From Monoplex corrugatus (lineage: Eukaryota > Mollusca > Gastropoda > Littorinimorpha > Ranellidae): a DNA stretch of 64,000 nucleotides. Shown here piece by piece: positions 1 to 56,553 of this stretch. The stretch covers positions 49,808,737 through 49,872,736 of the forward strand of contig JAPXFY010000018.1 in the NCBI GenBank assembly GCA_030674185.1, given 5' to 3'. Position numbers and translations under genes: made by a program. The notes beneath the pieces are model-generated. The model ran no database searches, was not told the DNA's origin, and saw nothing but the letters and a program-made list of their open reading frames with translations. Each line of letters begins with the position of its first letter. Position 1 is the first letter of the stretch.

Positions 1-600
1 GTAAAATACACTGTGTGAGGCATCACAAAAACAGAAACTGTGAAAGGGGCAAATAACAGAAAATAAAATCGTAAATCGTGAATCGAAATGAAAACAATGA
101 CAACATAGTGAGATGTGTTACCATGTGATACAGGACTCAGAAACTAAGATAGGGAAATATCTTATATTGAGGATTGAAACTGTGGCAATTTGTTATGGGT
201 AACTGGGGGAATTTACCTGTATATTGAGTGGCAAATTTGTTATTTAGAATATCAGGGACACCACTTGTTACTGTGATATTTGATAAGCTGATTTGTTAAT
301 TTATTCAGTTTTTGTTTTTTGTTATCATGACAGTTGTGCGAAAAGCTGGAAGTGCTTTTGTAAAATGGCTTTAAAGTGCAAGGAAATTAATAAGTCGGAT
401 TCAGAAATGAATGGAAATCTGTCTCTGTCCCTGGTTTTTTTGTTTTTGTTTTTTGTTTTTTTTAAAAACTTTTATCCTAGAAAGCAAATTAGAGATAGCC
501 ATGTTTCAAAGGCTGATGCTGATTTTGTCTGGAAAGATTGTCACTTAAATAGCAGGTAAAAAGTAAACGTGAGTGAATAATTTTTCTGTAAGTTGTGTTT
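1..600. other. Upstream FANCD2 intron, no recognised element
   Basis: AT-rich sequence with short T runs and stops in all frames. A stretch at about 479-558 has AG before it and GT after it but contains an in-frame stop in the readings I tried and does not resemble FANCD2, so I do not call it an exon. Confidence 0.5.
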
Positions 601-854
601 GGTTTGGTTTGGTTTAGTTCAGTTTTTACGTTGACACCCACCTCAGGTGATATGGCCAACGGGGATAACCCTCCCAGGGAAGTGGGGGAGGGCAGGGGGC
701 TTATTTAATCCTATACTGACACCACCAGAACAACAATTGTGTAAAGATGGGAAAGTGAAATGGCCAATTTTAATATAGCACACCCTGGGATTCGAACCCA
801 CAACCATTAGCATGTAAATCGGACGCTCAAACCAATTGAGCTACTGGGGCCTGC
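601..854 (-). repeat. tRNA-derived SINE, minus strand
   Basis: Read on the minus strand, 850 to 778 is a 73-nt tRNA-like head with an A-box-like TAGCTCAATTGG and a B box GGTTCGAATCC. A body follows, and then a short (AAACC)n tail, seen on the plus strand as TTGGT repeats at about 600-616. The acceptor stem does not pair, so this is a SINE head and not a tRNA gene. Confidence 0.75.
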
Positions 855-1062
855 CGGAAGATTTGGAAGAGCTAAGCAACATTTATAGTACATTTTATCA
901 GGCAAGAGAAATTAGAGCTGTGTGTGTGCACGATGTAAGCTGTGTTCAGGTTTTACGCCATATATACACGGACATATTTTACTGTGTCATTGTACAGCAG
1001 GTTTGAATGGTTGTCATGAGTTTTCAACAGTTTGTTTCAGCAGTCTGTGTATGTCTGCACAG

Positions 1063-45082
<44,020 letters not shown>

Positions 45083-45157
45083 GTCAGGTTACACATCCAC
45101 TGAAACAAGGGGGTTTCATATGCACAAATGATAATGCAGAGAGCATTCGTATCCTTA

Positions 45158-45284
45158 ACCCTTTGACTCCTGTGTCCTATTCACCAACTGTAATAAGGTG
45201 AGGTAGTCAAAGGGTTAAGTTTTTGCTTTGCTAGCATGGTTGACAATGGGGGAAGGTGGCGGACCAAATATGGGAATCAAAGGG
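45158..45284. mobile_element. Fold-back MITE, TTAA type (copy 4, internally deleted)
   Basis: Flanked by TTAA at 45154-45157 and 45285-45288. Ends CCCTTTGACTCCTGTGTCC and, at the right, GGGAATCAAAGGG. Lies 75 bp after the FANCD2 stop, so probably in its 3' UTR. Confidence 0.85.
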
Positions 45285-45291
45285 TTAAGTA

Positions 45292-45460
45292 AGATTTCAG
45301 GAGATCATGTATCACCATTATTTTTATTTTCTGTATGGAAATAATAGCCACAAGAATGCATGAAAATACAGATATAAAGGAATTAGGATTGGGGAAAGGG
45401 AATATATATGAAACATCACAGTTTGCAGATGACTTATTTCATAGTGGCCATAGAAAAATC
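45292..45460 (+). mobile_element. LINE reverse-transcriptase fragment
   Basis: Reads GDHVSPLFLF, then after a frame change TRMHENTDIKELGLGKGNIY and ETSQFADDLF. These are the RT motifs usually seen as GDPLSP and Q-F/Y-ADD. About 55 codons survive. Confidence 0.7.
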
Positions 45461-45467
45461 TGTTGAA

Positions 45468-45478
45468 AATAAAATAAA
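45468..45478 (+). terminator. Possible FANCD2 polyadenylation signals
   Basis: Two overlapping AATAAA hexamers, the first on the plus strand after the stop codon, about 390 bp downstream. They may belong to the neighbouring LINE fragment instead. Confidence 0.3.
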
Positions 45479-45489
45479 AGTAATGGAAA

Positions 45490-46890
45490 TTTTTTGGAGA
45501 AAAATCTGATACAAGAACTGATATTGAAGAGGCCTCTTTTTTGTTGTTGTTTTGTTTGTTTGTTTGTTTTGTTGAACTTTCTGTTTTTGAAAAAGGAATA
45601 TTATGTCATGTTAGTTGACCAGAGAGGGAGGTGTAACTTTGTGTATGTGTCTGTCTGTGACAAAAATGAGTTAGTAAGATTTTGTCAGCTGTTTGCAGAC
45701 AGATTTTTGCCTGATCTTGGTCAGAGGTGTGGACTGTAGATGAGTGGCAAATGCATACCTTTGGTACTAAGGTCAAGGTCACATGGGCCAGAAAAGTTCT
45801 TAAAATTTAGCAGTCTTTCATGAAGAGGTGTAACAACACTTTCTAAAGAAAACCATCAGCATGCTGTCTTATACTTATTTTCATGTCTGTGTCAGTTTTC
45901 ACATTATTGTAAGTTTGGTAATGTTCTTTTCCTGTCATATACAGCAAGCATGTCTTTAACATGGACCATTTGTGCTGTATAAGTGAAAATATTATTACTA
46001 TCTCAGAAAATGTAAATTCTGTTTGCATTGTCGTGACAGTTTACCATTGTCCTCGCTTCACATCAAGTTTCATTTCTTCTGATGCTTCTTGAAGGTCACA
46101 GTGACAAAATCTTGATTGTCTTTTGAGCAGCTAAAATTTCATATAAAAGATTTTCAGCCATTTATAATTCAATCATATTGTACACATATAGCCCATCTCA
46201 ACTGTTGTTGCATAAACAGTCAAGGCATACAAAGAAACTTTTTATCATAAGGGTTGTTATGTCGTTAGTGTGAACAACATCGTCACTGTTAAAGATTAAA
46301 GTGAACAAAGTCTCTTCCATACTTTTCATGATGTTTTGAGTCAAACCAGTTGCCCAATGCTGAAGTTTGGGTGTCTTAGGTGCATTTCCAAGACCACAAC
46401 TACAGATCTTATCATGACTCGTTGAGTTTTATGAGCCAGATATATTTGTATTTGATCTGTATAGTTGGTTGAATGTGAACTTCCACAAATATATTAAAAG
46501 TTTCACCGACCTCAGGTTATTTTCAAGTTCACCTGTATTTTTATTATCATCTGTATGACATAAGAGAAAGATTATCTGTATGACTTCACCATTGTAATCT
46601 TTTATCTTTAAACCAACCAGACACATCCATAACTTTCTGGCTTTTTTTTCATCTTTTTGTGTTTGTTGAAGCAAAGTTCAGTACATTTCTAGTATTTATT
46701 AGCATAACTATTCCTTTTTGTCTGTAGATGTACACTGAGGAAGAAAGGCTTTACTCGTGGAATCATTATTACTAATATGCATGACTGATTTCAAGAAACG
46801 ACAGTTTCTCTCATTGACATGAATATAACTAAGTATAACACTTATTCCATCCTGAAGCTTTTTATTCATTTAAGTCATTCATTAAGGAAC
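45490..46890. other. Intergenic, nothing recognised
   Basis: AT-rich sequence without convincing ORF. A TTTG run lies at 45545-45570. No repeat family recognised by eye. Confidence 0.4.
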
Positions 46891-46894
46891 ACAT

Positions 46895-47432
46895 CCCCCT
46901 GTGGCGATGCCGAGGGCTCTTGCAGTATGAATAGTATCCCCACCTTCTGGAATTTCTGTCCTCTTTTCTGTCACTCTCTTTGTTTCTACCTTGTTCTTCT
47001 CCTTGCTGTCATTTCTTCCTATCATTTTCTGCCTTGCTGGTTCATTCACCTGTATGTGTTCGATAAAGTCTTATGTACTTTTTCTTAGGATTGATAATTT
47101 GGGTACATGTATTAAGTGCATTTTTGGCTCTAGGGAAGTGAGATTCGCGGAAGCAATTTTAGGTAATTTATGCCTATTTTTATATGTTTTGGTGTCCTTA
47201 GGTATGCTTAAATTTTTATTCAGGTGTCTTGTAAATCCTTTGTGCAGTAAGTTGGACGGAGTGTTCAATGCCAGGGGCATGTCCTTAGATTATGTGTGCG
47301 AATGCATTCATGTGTACTTAATTTTCTTTTCTTTTTTTTTTCCTGTTGAAGTTTTGTATGTTTTGAAGCGGTTATGGCCCTGATATGGCTGTACGCAATT
47401 GGCTGGGCTTTAAACGGAAATAACAATAACAG
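46895..47432 (+). mobile_element. ~545-bp dispersed repeat, copy 3
   Basis: Starts CCCCCTGTGGCGATGCCGAG, ends GGCTGGGCTTTAAACGGAAA then TAACAATAACAG. Confidence 0.88.
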
Positions 47433-47689
47433 TAAGAAACACATGCAAACATGACCACACAGGAACAAAATAATCTCTGTTTGTTCTAGAGTCTAATTGC
47501 AGTATCCAGGTGTAAATGAGAAGATGCAGTACGTGAACATCACGCTTTTTGTACGTCAGGTTTCCTACAGTGCGAATGGAATCGATCCAAAACATGGTGA
47601 TCTTGTACTAATAACTTCACTTTTTCTTATGAAAATGAACATATACGTGCATATGATCATTGCTCCCCTACCTTGTTATTTTCACTGTT

Positions 47690-48400
47690 ATTGTAATTTA
47701 AAACAATATTGCTGCTGCTATTACTAGTACTGCTATTATTGTTGTCATGTTGTAGCTACTGTCACTACTGTTGTTGTTAAAAGTTGACATGTATTTGCTT
47801 TACGTCTATCTGCTTTTCTCTCTCATGCTTTTATAATGAATGCTAATGATTGATTGACATACGGAAGTCAGTACTTCATTTTTATAACTTCTTTGATGAT
47901 GCATGTGCTATGGTTCAGCTGTTTTCATCATAATATTAGAGTTATGTCTCCTTCTCCCTTGTTTGTTCTTAATGCTACCTTTACTTTTTTTTTTCCTTTG
48001 AGTCTATCTGTATATTTTTTACAGAAATGTATATATTATTGCTACTACTTATATTATTATTATGTAATTATTGTTTTTGTTGTCATTTTTTATTTTTATA
48101 ATGTATACGTATTATTTCTACTATTGTTATTGTAGTTTTTGTTTTTTTACAAGGATGTGCATATTATTGCTACTACTTCCATGATGTTATTATTGATTTT
48201 GTTGTTATTTTTATAATATATACATATTATTGCTACTACTTTTATTATTATTATGTTATCACTGTTTTTTGTTGTTATTGTTACGGGTTGACATGTATTT
48301 GCTTTACATGTGTCTGCCTTTGTCTTTGTGCTTTTGTAAAGTCCTTGATTAATGACATAAAAGTTGATATTTTATTACAATTCATTTTTATGACTTCTTT
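47690..48400. repeat. ATT/TTG-rich region with an internal ~500-bp-spaced duplication
   Basis: GTTGACATGTATTTGCTTTA occurs at 47783 and 48287, and the phrase TATTGCTACTACTT three times (48036-48240). Looks like duplicated transposon tails in low-complexity ATT-rich sequence. Confidence 0.6.
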
Positions 48401-48584
48401 CGTATTGTATGTGGTATAGTACGGGGAATTTTTGTTGTTTTTTTATATGCTTATATGAGTGGAGTGGCAAGGACTAGCATTTATGACAGATCCAGTGGGA
48501 CCTAATGCTATTATCCATCAGTAACAAAGTGGTTTAAAGTTTGCCACATGTGCACGAACACACCTGCACACTTGCACTCTGACA

Positions 48585-48685
48585 CAGACAACGCACACCT
48601 GTATGCATGCACTTTATGCACACCACACACACACACACACCACACACACCCACACATACACACACACACACAAATATATGCATGC
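48585..48685. repeat. CA-rich microsatellite
   Basis: CA runs interrupted by CACACC and ATATATG. Confidence 0.85.
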
Positions 48686-48840
48686 ACAATCTTTTCACAG
48701 AAATGGAGATATCATCAGAATGGCTTGACCATCATGTTTCGTTTTTATACTTGCCTTTTTAAAAGTTCATTTTTAGTGTTTAGTGACAGAGCTGTTTTTT
48801 TTTTTTTTCTATACATCAACTGATGTAGAACAGCCTAAGG

Positions 48841-49352
48841 CATGGATCCAATCAATGTAGATGCCTATCAATTAACATCACGAAAAGAGTTCTTCAGTAT
48901 TATAAAGAACTTATATTGTTGCATGGATGTGAAGCTTGGACAGTCAACATGCAAGGGCAGAACCAGATGGAAGCAGCTGAAATATGGTTTCTGAGAAGAA
49001 TGTTGAGAGTTCCATGAACAGCAAAGAAAACAAATGAGACAGTCTTGAAGGAGGCAGACACAAGAAGAACATTAATGAAGGTTAGGAAAAGACGAGCAAC
49101 ATATATAGGACATTTTATGAGGCAAGAGAAATTAAAGTTGTATAAGGCATTTTATGAGGAAAGAGAAATCAGAGCAGCTGGTCACAACAGGAAAGCAGGA
49201 GGGAAAAAGAGCACCAGGTAGACCCACGAAAAAAAACGTTGGACGGACTTGCAGAGTGGCTGAGGGTGGGAGATGTACTTGCAGCGACAAGGGATAGATT
49301 TGTATGGAGGACCATGATCACCAATGCTATGCAGCAGGGCACATGGTGGTGA
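48841..49352 (+). mobile_element. LINE family A 3' fragment
   Basis: Carries the homologues of the CEAWTVN block (about 48930), the MWFLRRMLRVPW block with a stop, and the final CCAATGCTATGCAGCAGGGC end. Contains a short internal duplication of CATTTTATGAGG (49109 and 49148). Heavily mutated. Confidence 0.82.
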
Positions 49353-49470
49353 TATACATACATACATACACACACACATATATATATATAGCGAGAGAGA
49401 GAGAGATATAGACAGATAAATATACATATATAGGGAGAGAGAGAGATACATATACATGTATATACATGTA
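49350..49470. repeat. TACA/TATA/GAGA simple repeats
   Basis: (CATA)n, (TA)n, (GA)n and TACATG runs directly after the LINE tail. Confidence 0.85.
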
Positions 49471-50110
49471 ATCAAACACATAACCTTCTGGCTGTTATCT
49501 CCTCGGTCAGATTTCTTTCCTATGATGTCTGAATTCAGTGTAATTATGTATGTATGTATGTGTTCATATATGTACATATGTGTATTCTCCAAAAAATTAC
49601 ATCTGTGTTATTGACATGCAATTAACATAATATCAAAATGCATTATCAAGTATTGTGTGTATAACTCGTGTAAATATTGATATGTAGATATATTTACCAA
49701 AAATTAAAAAGACAGAAGTTTGAAAAAAAAAGTGTTCTCATACTCAGTGTATTAAAATGAAAATATGTTTGCAAAGAATATGCCTTTTTGTTGCTTAACA
49801 CACATTACAAAACATCTTTTGACTTCGATTGAAATGATCTTGTTTGATCACAACAACATTTTTACCATATGCACTACAGTTTGCTCTATTCTGGGAACGT
49901 ACAAAGCCAAAACATGGTGCATGCTTTTCCCCCATATGCGTTTTGTTGTTGTTGTTTTGTTTTTTTGTGTTGGTTTTTTTGTTGTTTTTTGTCACCTTCA
50001 AAAGTTAATTTTTCTACAGAATTGTGCTGAGACAACTCTCCCTATTTTTGTTTTGATTTTTTGCATTGGGATTTTTTTTTTTTATATATATGTGCTAAGT
50101 GCAGAATTTT
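49471..50110. other. Intergenic, nothing recognised
   Basis: AT-rich with several TTG/T runs; no element seen. Confidence 0.4.
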
Positions 50111-50119
50111 TTTATAGGT

Positions 50120-50375
50120 GATCTTCTTGGCCTGGTTAGGAAAATGAAAATGAAACACTGGACATGCAATGAGACATCAGAGCTGTCATGTAATGAAGAC
50201 TGTGGCCCAGGGCAAAATGGAGGGCGAGAGGAAGACCACCAACTTCCTATGTAGAGAACATGGCCAAGTGGAAAAAGTTGCCGAAAGATGAAATCTGCAG
50301 GAGGACTGTAGACAGAAGGGGATGGAGACAGCTGATGGGGCATGTATCAGCGGCTACCATCAAGAATGATGTCAC
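50120..50375 (+). mobile_element. LINE C-terminal fragment (family F)
   Basis: Across frame shifts it reads an SCHVMKTVAQGKMEGERK stretch, then VENMAKWKKLPKDEI and RRTVDRRGWRQLMGH. This is the C-terminal end of a non-LTR retrotransposon ORF2. 5'-truncated. Confidence 0.75.
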
Positions 50376-50879
50376 CGACAGGGGAAGGTGAAGTGCATAT
50401 TGCACATGGGACCTTGATTCAACGCCTCATTCAAATGACTAAAACCGAGACCACCACTCAAGTTCTAGTGGAAGGAGGGAGGCAATCCCTGTCCTACTGG
50501 GTATTGAACCCAAGACTTGTTGTTTCCAAGGCAGGTAGTCTACACACTCTGCAGATATGTTTTGAGCTATCCTTTTGGTTTGTACCAACCAGACATTCTT
50601 GGGATGGGATTCACAACAGGCCTGTTGAACTCCACTGAAGTGACCCAGAGGCAGTGCAAGGTCTTCTCTGGTGGGTCGCCTGATGGCAGCGTGACATCTG
50701 GTTCACATGGGTATCTTAGCATTGGGTCTTGGACTGAATGGTGGTGTGTTGTGGAGCCAGAATGAGCAATGTGTTATTAGCGAAATTGAGACGGCACAGA
50801 AGTTGGTTTTGAAGAAGAAAGGTGAAGATTGTCCCATAACCCTGAGAACACAGGTGATGAGATGTTAGCAACCTTAACT

Positions 50880-51098
50880 TTTCTCAGGGCAAGCATTATA
50901 AAGGTGCTGCCAGTCTCCTCTCCCTCATTGCTTTACATTCCCTAACTACAAAGAAAATCAGCCATCCATTCACTGTTGGGAAGACTGAAGGCTGCATGCA
51001 CATATAACATTCCACAGGCATGATTCGCACCCAAGCTCACACATGCAAGCAGATTGAAAGATGAGTGCTCTACCTCTGCGCCAGCTGAGCCACATACA
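50880..51098 (-). repeat. tRNA-derived SINE, minus strand
   Basis: Minus strand from 51098: CTCAGCTGGCGCAGAGGTAG then AGCACTCATC, and a B-box-like GGTGCGAATCA. The body shares segments with 19440-19760. Confidence 0.65.
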
Positions 51099-51137
51099 GT
51101 AGTTAGGTTGAAAAAAATTAAACCCATGTGACAGGCA

Positions 51138-51560
51138 CATTTGCCATGATGCAGTAGTTAGCACAACCGGACTACCTACTGGATGGTTGTGGGTTTGAAT
51201 CCCAATCAGTGTGGTTAAAATCATTGTGGGATTTTTCAGCTCCAACCAGATTCTACCCACACTTGAGCATGCTGTAGGTTCATTGAAAAGACTGGGACTA
51301 TGGAGTCAAGCCTCATCCACTTCATGAATGCGTCAAATCCCCTGACCAGCATTGCAGGTGTCTGTATCTCTTGAGCCTGGTTGACCCTGGCATGTATTAT
51401 GATAGTAAGCATTGAAACAGTGCTGTCGAACAGTCTCATTCCTAGATGGAACTCCTTAGCATCAAAATTATCATCCCTGTCATCATCATCATCATCACAG
51501 CACCATAAAAATTTTCCAAGCTTCTGAATGGGACAGGAAGAAAAATGAGCACAAACAAAA
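51138..51560 (+). repeat. SINE family E, copy 2
   Basis: Head CATGATGCAGTAGTTAGCAC, B box GGTTTGAATCC, body with TTGTGGGATTTTTCAGCTCC and GAGCCTGGTTGACCCTGGCA, ending in an ATC-rich segment. Confidence 0.8.
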
Positions 51561-51759
51561 CTGCCAAAACGAAATGATCATTTAAAAAAAAGCCTTGCGG
51601 CAAATTACACTAAAATTCTATGTATGCAAACACTGGAGAACTGATTCAGTTAACAGCATCACATATATTATTCACAACTGGGGTATCATTGATCAGCATG
51701 ATCTGTAACCAAGGACTGCCTGTATGCTGCTATGTTTCGGCCGTCTTTGTTTTTTATGT

Positions 51760-52287
51760 TATCGTTATTGTTGTTTAAAGCCCAGCCAACCGCATAGAGC
51801 CATATCAGGGCTACAACCAATTTAAAACATACACAAAACTTCAACAGGAAAAAGAAAAGAAAATTAAGTATACACATGAATGCATTTGTGCACATAATCT
51901 AAGGACATGCCCCTGGCGTTGACCATCTACCACTCCAATTTATCACACAGGGAATCCAAAAAACATACCTGAATACAAATCTAAACACAACCAAGGACAC
52001 CATAACATGTACAAAAATGGGCACAAATTACCCAAAACTACATCTCGCATCCCTAGAGCCAAAAATGCACATAACACGTGTACCCAATTATCAGTCCTAA
52101 GAAAGTATGTAAGATTTATCGAACACATACAGGTGAATAGATCAGCAAGGCAGAAAATGATACTAAGAAATGACAGAAAGCAAAGGAGGAAGAATGAAAC
52201 AAAGAGTGACAGAAAAGAGGAAATTTCTAACCGAGAAGGTGGAGATACTTTTTATACTGAAACAGCCCCCGGCATCCCCACGGGGGA
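51760..52287 (-). mobile_element. ~545-bp dispersed repeat, copy 4, minus strand
   Basis: Minus-strand start CCCCGTGGGGATGCCGGGGG, tail at 51760 (GTTATTGTTGTTTAAAGCCC on the plus strand). Confidence 0.88.
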
Positions 52288-52323
52288 TGGGAATAGCTGA
52301 TGATCAATTGTCATAGATCACAA

Positions 52324-52394
52324 AAGATCAGCAATGTTGGGTCCAGTTAGTACTTGGATGGGTGACTGCTTGGTAACACTGGCAGCTGCTTGCA
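52324..52394 (+). pseudogene. 5S rRNA-derived fragment
   Basis: GTTAGTACTTGGATGGGTGA then CTGCTTGGTAACACTGGCAG corresponds to the 3' half of 5S rRNA, including its internal C box, with several changes. The 5' half is missing or unrecognisable. Could be a 5S pseudogene or the head of a 5S-type SINE. Confidence 0.75.
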
Positions 52395-52399
52395 TATTA

Positions 52400-53190
52400 A
52401 AAGACAGACACACACAAAGGGTAAAAAGAGGAACAGTTCTTTATTTTAGTTTCTTCTGTTTCTAGAAATATAAACAACATATCAAGCATCACTCACACAC
52501 AGACTGATACACACAGTTGACAAATTTCCATCCAGTTCATACTTTATTGTTATAAATTGGCAAATCATGTCATGCTTCTTAAGTAGTACATTAACAAACA
52601 GAAGGTGATACAATTCCCGTCATACCAAAAGCAATCCCCCTCCCCCCCAAAAAATAAAAAATTCTGATAAATACAATTATGATCTGATACCAGGGGACAA
52701 GGCACACATCATCATAGGTTTACTTCATACCCTCTAACTGACAGTTGGTTGGTTTGATTTAAGAGAGGAAGAGAGAAGGCAAATTAATCCCACTTTCATA
52801 CTGGCAGATAAAACAATACCTAGCACAAGCCAAGTAAAAAACAACTTAGCATTATTACCAGTTGGCACAGACGAACTTGAAAAAATATACATAGAAAACG
52901 TAAAAGCTTTTGAAAGATTTGAGAATGTAGATGAGATGTCCAGGAAAATGAATGTGCCTTGTAATTAAACAATAATGGTAATACAACAGAGATGTGTGAA
53001 GTAAACAATTCACTGCTTTTGCTAACAAGGAAGCTTTAGCAGTGCTCCAATTACAACTTTTGACATGTTTTCTTCTCATGAAACTAAATGCTGCCCCATT
53101 CTACAAGTTTACATAACTTCAAGTAACGTAATCTTCACTATCAACAGTGAACACTCGCAGCTACTTGAAGAGAAGATGGTCTATTATAAT
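52400..53190. other. Unique AT-rich sequence, possible minus-strand 3' UTR
   Basis: TTTATT at 52439 and 52546, i.e. AATAAA on the minus strand, would fit poly(A) signals of a convergent gene. No coding exon seen. Confidence 0.3.
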
Positions 53191-53191
53191 T

Positions 53192-53754
53192 ATTATTATC
53201 AATAGTGCTTAAAGACCAGCTGGCTGTTCAGAGCCATATCAGGATTATAACCATATCAAACAAAACACACAAACTATCCTGGAAAAAAGAAAACCAGTAA
53301 AAGAAAATTAAGTACAACTACATACATCATTGCATCCATCAAATAATTTAAGGATATGCCCTTAGTGTTGACTATTCCTCCCAATTTATCATCATGAGGA
53401 TTTAAAAAAAATCAAACCAGAATACAAATGCATAAACACTAAGTACACAAAAACAGATAAAAACTGGCCTAAATTACCTTATACTGCCATAATACAGTTC
53501 ACATTTCCTTACAGCTTAAAATGCAATTAATATATGTACTCAATGATCAAGCCTAAGGGACAAAGCATGAAAGGCTTGTGGAAAATACAAAGATGAATGG
53601 ACCAACAAGACTGAAAATGAGACAGAAAGAGATGACAGAAAACAAAGGAGCATGGCATAAACAAAGGAGTGACAGAAAGAGGAAATTTCTTGCACACATT
53701 TTCCAGAAGGGATACAACTTATACTGTAAAAGCCCCCGGCATTCCACAGGGGAA
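53192..53754 (-). mobile_element. ~545-bp dispersed repeat, copy 5, minus strand
   Basis: Minus-strand start TCCCCTGTGGAATGCCGGGG, tail near 53195-53245 with AGAGCCATATCAGGATTATA on the plus strand. More diverged than the others. Confidence 0.82.
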
Positions 53755-54920
53755 TAAAAAAAGATCAATAGGTACAAAATGTTTTTACAATGACACAGAG
53801 GCAACTGGGAAAAAACAACACATATAGGCCTATACATGAAAGAACTATAAACATAATGATGCTGAACAACAGTTCACAACGGCAAGAATAATGTACCATG
53901 TATGTTAATAATAATTAACAAAGGTGGGATTGACAGACAACAGATGTATAAGTCAAGTGATGAAATGATCTACACAATATACAGTTGTTAGAAGATGATC
54001 TTAGAAATAATCAAATATGGAAAGCTAATCACTGAAAAGACAGACAACTACATACATTATTTTCTTGACTATTATCCATGAATTAAGATACAACAGAAAA
54101 ACAAAATTAAAAAAGAGATTGCCCTAAACCAGTGGAATAAAGCAAGAGATCAAACGAAAGAAAGCCATGGTATACCAACATTTTCCCTTGGAGGGCATTG
54201 ACTAATGTAGTCACTTTGGGTTGCCATTTTGCTAGTAGTAGCAATGAAAATGGACCAAACCCTTTCAATGAATCTCATATACTAACGACACTCATTTGGT
54301 AAAAGTGTTATCATTCAATCATAGCTGAGAACTTGCTGAAACGCTTCTCAAGATTCCACCATTCAGATTGAATCATTACTGATCTTGTAGTTGGTCAACC
54401 AAACTTTCATAAAAATCCATACATCTGTAAATTTACATACAGCATGCCAAACATTTTGGGACATTCCAAGACAATAAAAATGTCTAAATCAGACAGTAAT
54501 CATAGAATCTTCAAAACTCTCACATAATATCTACAACACCTACACTCCAACAAAATATCTACAACACTCAAGGAGGGAGTTGCTCAACCGTACCTCTAAA
54601 TTATTCTAAGACAAGCTAAACAGACCCGTTTACAAACAAAAAGACTGACGTATAATACAACAAGCTAAAATGTGTAATTTAAGGAGCAAATGTTTAACAT
54701 CAGACATTTACCAGTACAGCATCTTATTGCAGCTAATACAACTGTTCGGTATGTGGACATACAATGATGATGCATAGACTTTTCTGTTACTGGTACATTT
54801 CACTCAAACTCATTAACTGTCTGTTGGTAGGAAGGTGTTTGACAAGCTGAAAATCTTTCGGAAACACTGCACTCAAGAATACTGAAAAAGTGCAAAATTA
54901 CAAAAAGTCACCTAGTTGTA
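53755..54920. other. No gene or repeat recognised
   Basis: AT-rich, stops in all frames, no simple repeats. Compatible with UTR or intergenic sequence. Confidence 0.4.
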
Positions 54921-54924
54921 ACCA

Positions 54925-55300
54925 GTTACCATGGTGCTGTGGTTAGCACAAAGGGACTTACAACTGTGAGAGTTTAAGTTCAAATCCGATTAGTCCTTTC
55001 GTAATTATGGTAGGATTTTTCAGCACTCACTGGTTCCTACCCAGAGGCGTCACTGAGAGAGCTGCTTTAATTTTTTGACCAACACAGCAGGTGTCTGCAT
55101 CTCCTGGGCCTAGCTGATGCCAGGATATATCATGAAAGGAAGCAGAGAGAACAGTCCCTGTCAAGCAGTCCCAATCCAGAATGAACTCTATGGCAACATG
55201 ATGATCATCATCAAGCACATTCATGGCATTGTGAACAATTGTTCCAGACTCCATGGCCACTGAAGTGGTTTGGAAAATGGGACAGGTGGGGGGAAAAGCC
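54925..55300 (+). repeat. SINE family E, copy 3
   Basis: Head CCATGGTGCTGTGGTTAGCA, B-box-like GTTCAAATCCG, body with TAGGATTTTTCAGCACTCAC and GGCCTAGCTGATGCCAGGAT. Confidence 0.78.
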
Positions 55301-55449
55301 TTGTCACAAGGTTAACTCATAGTTTTAGCAACATTACAACTAGGTAAGCTCACTGAAATTTTGCAATTTTATCTCATGCAATTATGACAGGAAATGGAAT
55401 TGTGAGATTTCAAAGTTTGTAACATTTGCACTTTCCCACAATCATTAAT

Positions 55450-55535
55450 ATTATGTATGTGTGTATACATACATGCACATATAGATATAGATATATAGAG
55501 AGAGAGACAGGTAGACAGACAGATAGATAGAAATA
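55450..55535. repeat. ATAC/AGAT/GA simple repeats
   Basis: GTATACATAC, (AGATAT)n, (AG)n and GACAGATAGATAG runs. 55536-56550 holds nothing else recognised. Confidence 0.8.
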
Positions 55536-56553
55536 CGCTATGTAAATTGTGTAAGGTCAATGAAACCATCTTTCACTCAATTCCAGATGGCCTGACAAAG
55601 TTTCCCATTTAGAATGGGCTTTTGGTAGATTGTTGTGAATGTGTTGGCACATCTCCAACCCACCGTTTCCAGGACTCTTAGCAATGGTATACAGCTTGTA
55701 GCCTTACTTGATGTAACCACTCTGGCTGAATGAGGGGCTGAAGATGGACATGTCTGTACCATTTCCATTCTTTACTATCTGAACAATGGTATGCACTGGT
55801 TGAACTCATTATCAGTCAGAACTGGCATTGTGACTAGAATAACACCTGAGGGTGCTGGATGGGACCCAGAACAACAATGCCTCACAACTGGCCAAACAAA
55901 AGCTCATGCACACTTATACTACCAAGATCTCTAAAAAAAATTAATTACTATTGTAACTGGGATTCAGTCTACATTCTAAGACCCACGAAATCTTTGCTGA
56001 CATGTTTTTTGCCATGAGTTTCACGAGTTAAGCTTCTGTTCAGCATGAAAATAAAATCAATCTAGGACTTTACACAAAAGAAAAGAAATAAAAAGCAGAC
56101 AGAAACAGAAAATATGCCTGAAAAGTGTTAATTTGTGGTATTTCTTATATTCTCAACAACAACAAAAAACACACATTTAAAAAGCAGATGCCAAGCAAAC
56201 ACAGGAAGAATCCAGTTCAACTTCATATACATCAGTCAATAACCTTCACCTGTCAATCACATATACAAATAAATAACAGTTTATCACATGTGCATGTATG
56301 TATGTCTTTTCAAATGTATTATCAATGTCTATCACATGTGTATGCCTGTCTTTTCAGATGTCCTTGAAGCATATCAACTTACAAATGTGCTGCATGGATT
56401 TAATGGCCGTTTTCCTTACAATGTGAGAAAATGCCTCATTTTAAAACAAATTAATTTAAACAGTCTCAGCTGAGATGTCTTGTTTTAATTACCTACCATG
56501 ATGATGTAAAATTATGCAGAAAGTAGATCTGTGCTTTCATCAATCTGAAATAA

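Noticed and set aside
479..561. Possible upstream FANCD2 exon between AG and GT
   Set aside because: Contains a stop in the plausible frames and shows no similarity to the expected FANCD2 segment.
778..850. tRNA gene on the minus strand
   Set aside because: A and B boxes are present but the acceptor stem does not pair and a SINE body follows.
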